Source of the DNA: CAZEAC01 sp964510065
Lineage (GTDB): Bacteria; Bdellovibrionota_C; UBA2361; CAIXSY01
Length of the DNA stretch: 23,672 nucleotides
Assembly (NCBI GenBank): GCA_964510065.1
Contig: CAZEAC010000071.1
Span: 1 to 23,672 of the forward strand
Reading direction: 5' to 3'
Shown one piece after another: positions 23,597 to 23,672 of the stretch (position 1 is its first letter; the number at the start of each line of letters is the position of its first letter). The position numbers were made by a program, and so were the translations under genes. Under the pieces are notes generated by a model. The model made no database searches, was not told the origin of the DNA, and worked only from the letters and a program-made list of their open reading frames with translations.

Positions 23597-23672
23597 TTAG
23601 GGAAACAATACCTGGGGCTAACCCGGACTTCTCACGGGTTTCTACTGCGGAGACGTAACTTGCCGACTGACT

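Noticed and set aside
23600..23672. Possible 3' end of another minus-strand gene or an insertion-sequence end at the right edge
   Set aside because: Only about 70 bases are available. Short frames and a small hairpin (aacccg/cgggtt, 23620-23640) exist, but nothing identifies a gene or element.
1..23672. tRNA, rRNA, CRISPR array, integrase or transposase
   Set aside because: Looked for in the intergenic regions; no cloverleaf with TTCGA-type arm, no regularly spaced repeats, and no protein with such motifs was found.

Overview
The window is about 23.7 kb of bacterial DNA near 50% GC by eye. It carries 17 confident protein genes (one cut by the left edge, one running into a sequence gap), a few doubtful small ORFs, several hairpins and one family of intergenic inverted repeats. 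I saw no tRNA, rRNA, CRISPR array or transposase. A run of exactly ten Ns at 17932-17941 shows it comes from a draft assembly. The gene set (Hanks-type Ser/Thr kinase, membrane class III nucleotide cyclase, an NTT/MFS-like carrier with a soluble tail, an IsoHydroxylase-like 2OG-Fe dioxygenase, MTA phosphorylase, FabD, secreted proteins) fits a free-living Gram-negative with rich signalling, for example a member of the former Deltaproteobacteria (Myxococcota or Bdellovibrionota-like). The sequence alone does not fix the taxon.

Left part (1-8.8 kb). The 3' end of an ABC-F ATPase gene is followed by a putative membrane-anchored HExxH metalloprotease. Next is a 913-residue multidomain protein with a probable GNAT-like middle and a LOG/SLOG-like C-terminus. 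It converges, with a 23-bp overlap, on a tandem-MarR plus GNAT fusion. After an AT-rich 538-bp gap comes a compositionally foreign, GC-rich gene for a nucleoside 2-deoxyribosyltransferase-like protein bracketed by hairpins. Last is a fusion of an ART-like N-terminal half to an ADP-ribose-pyrophosphatase-type Nudix domain. Three of these proteins resemble families that act on N-glycosidic bonds of nucleotides or NAD, and the Nudix half resembles enzymes that cut ADP-ribose. This cluster is the best candidate for something undescribed, although the genes are not one operon.

Middle part (9.0-15.0 kb). A secreted protein with a CsgG/TolB-N-like domain and a Cys-rich tail converges on a transmembrane Ser/Thr kinase. 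The kinase gene is preceded by an apparent 14-codon leader ORF coupled through an ATGA overlap. Divergent from the kinase is a two-gene operon, mtnP and a glutathione peroxidase, with a sigma70-type promoter placed so close to the mtnP ATG that the transcript should be leaderless or nearly so. An MFS transporter gene on the minus strand converges on it across two strong hairpins.

Right part (15.6-23.7 kb). Five genes on the plus strand are tightly packed and probably co-transcribed: a PRMT-like methyltransferase, a sodium:solute symporter, an NTT/MFS-like carrier, a 2OG-Fe(II) dioxygenase related to amino-acid hydroxylases, and a membrane class III adenylate/guanylate cyclase. They could couple uptake and modification of a small solute to cyclic-nucleotide signalling; this is inference from co-location. 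The minus-strand fabD gene follows, with a CACAGAG-type inverted repeat on each side.
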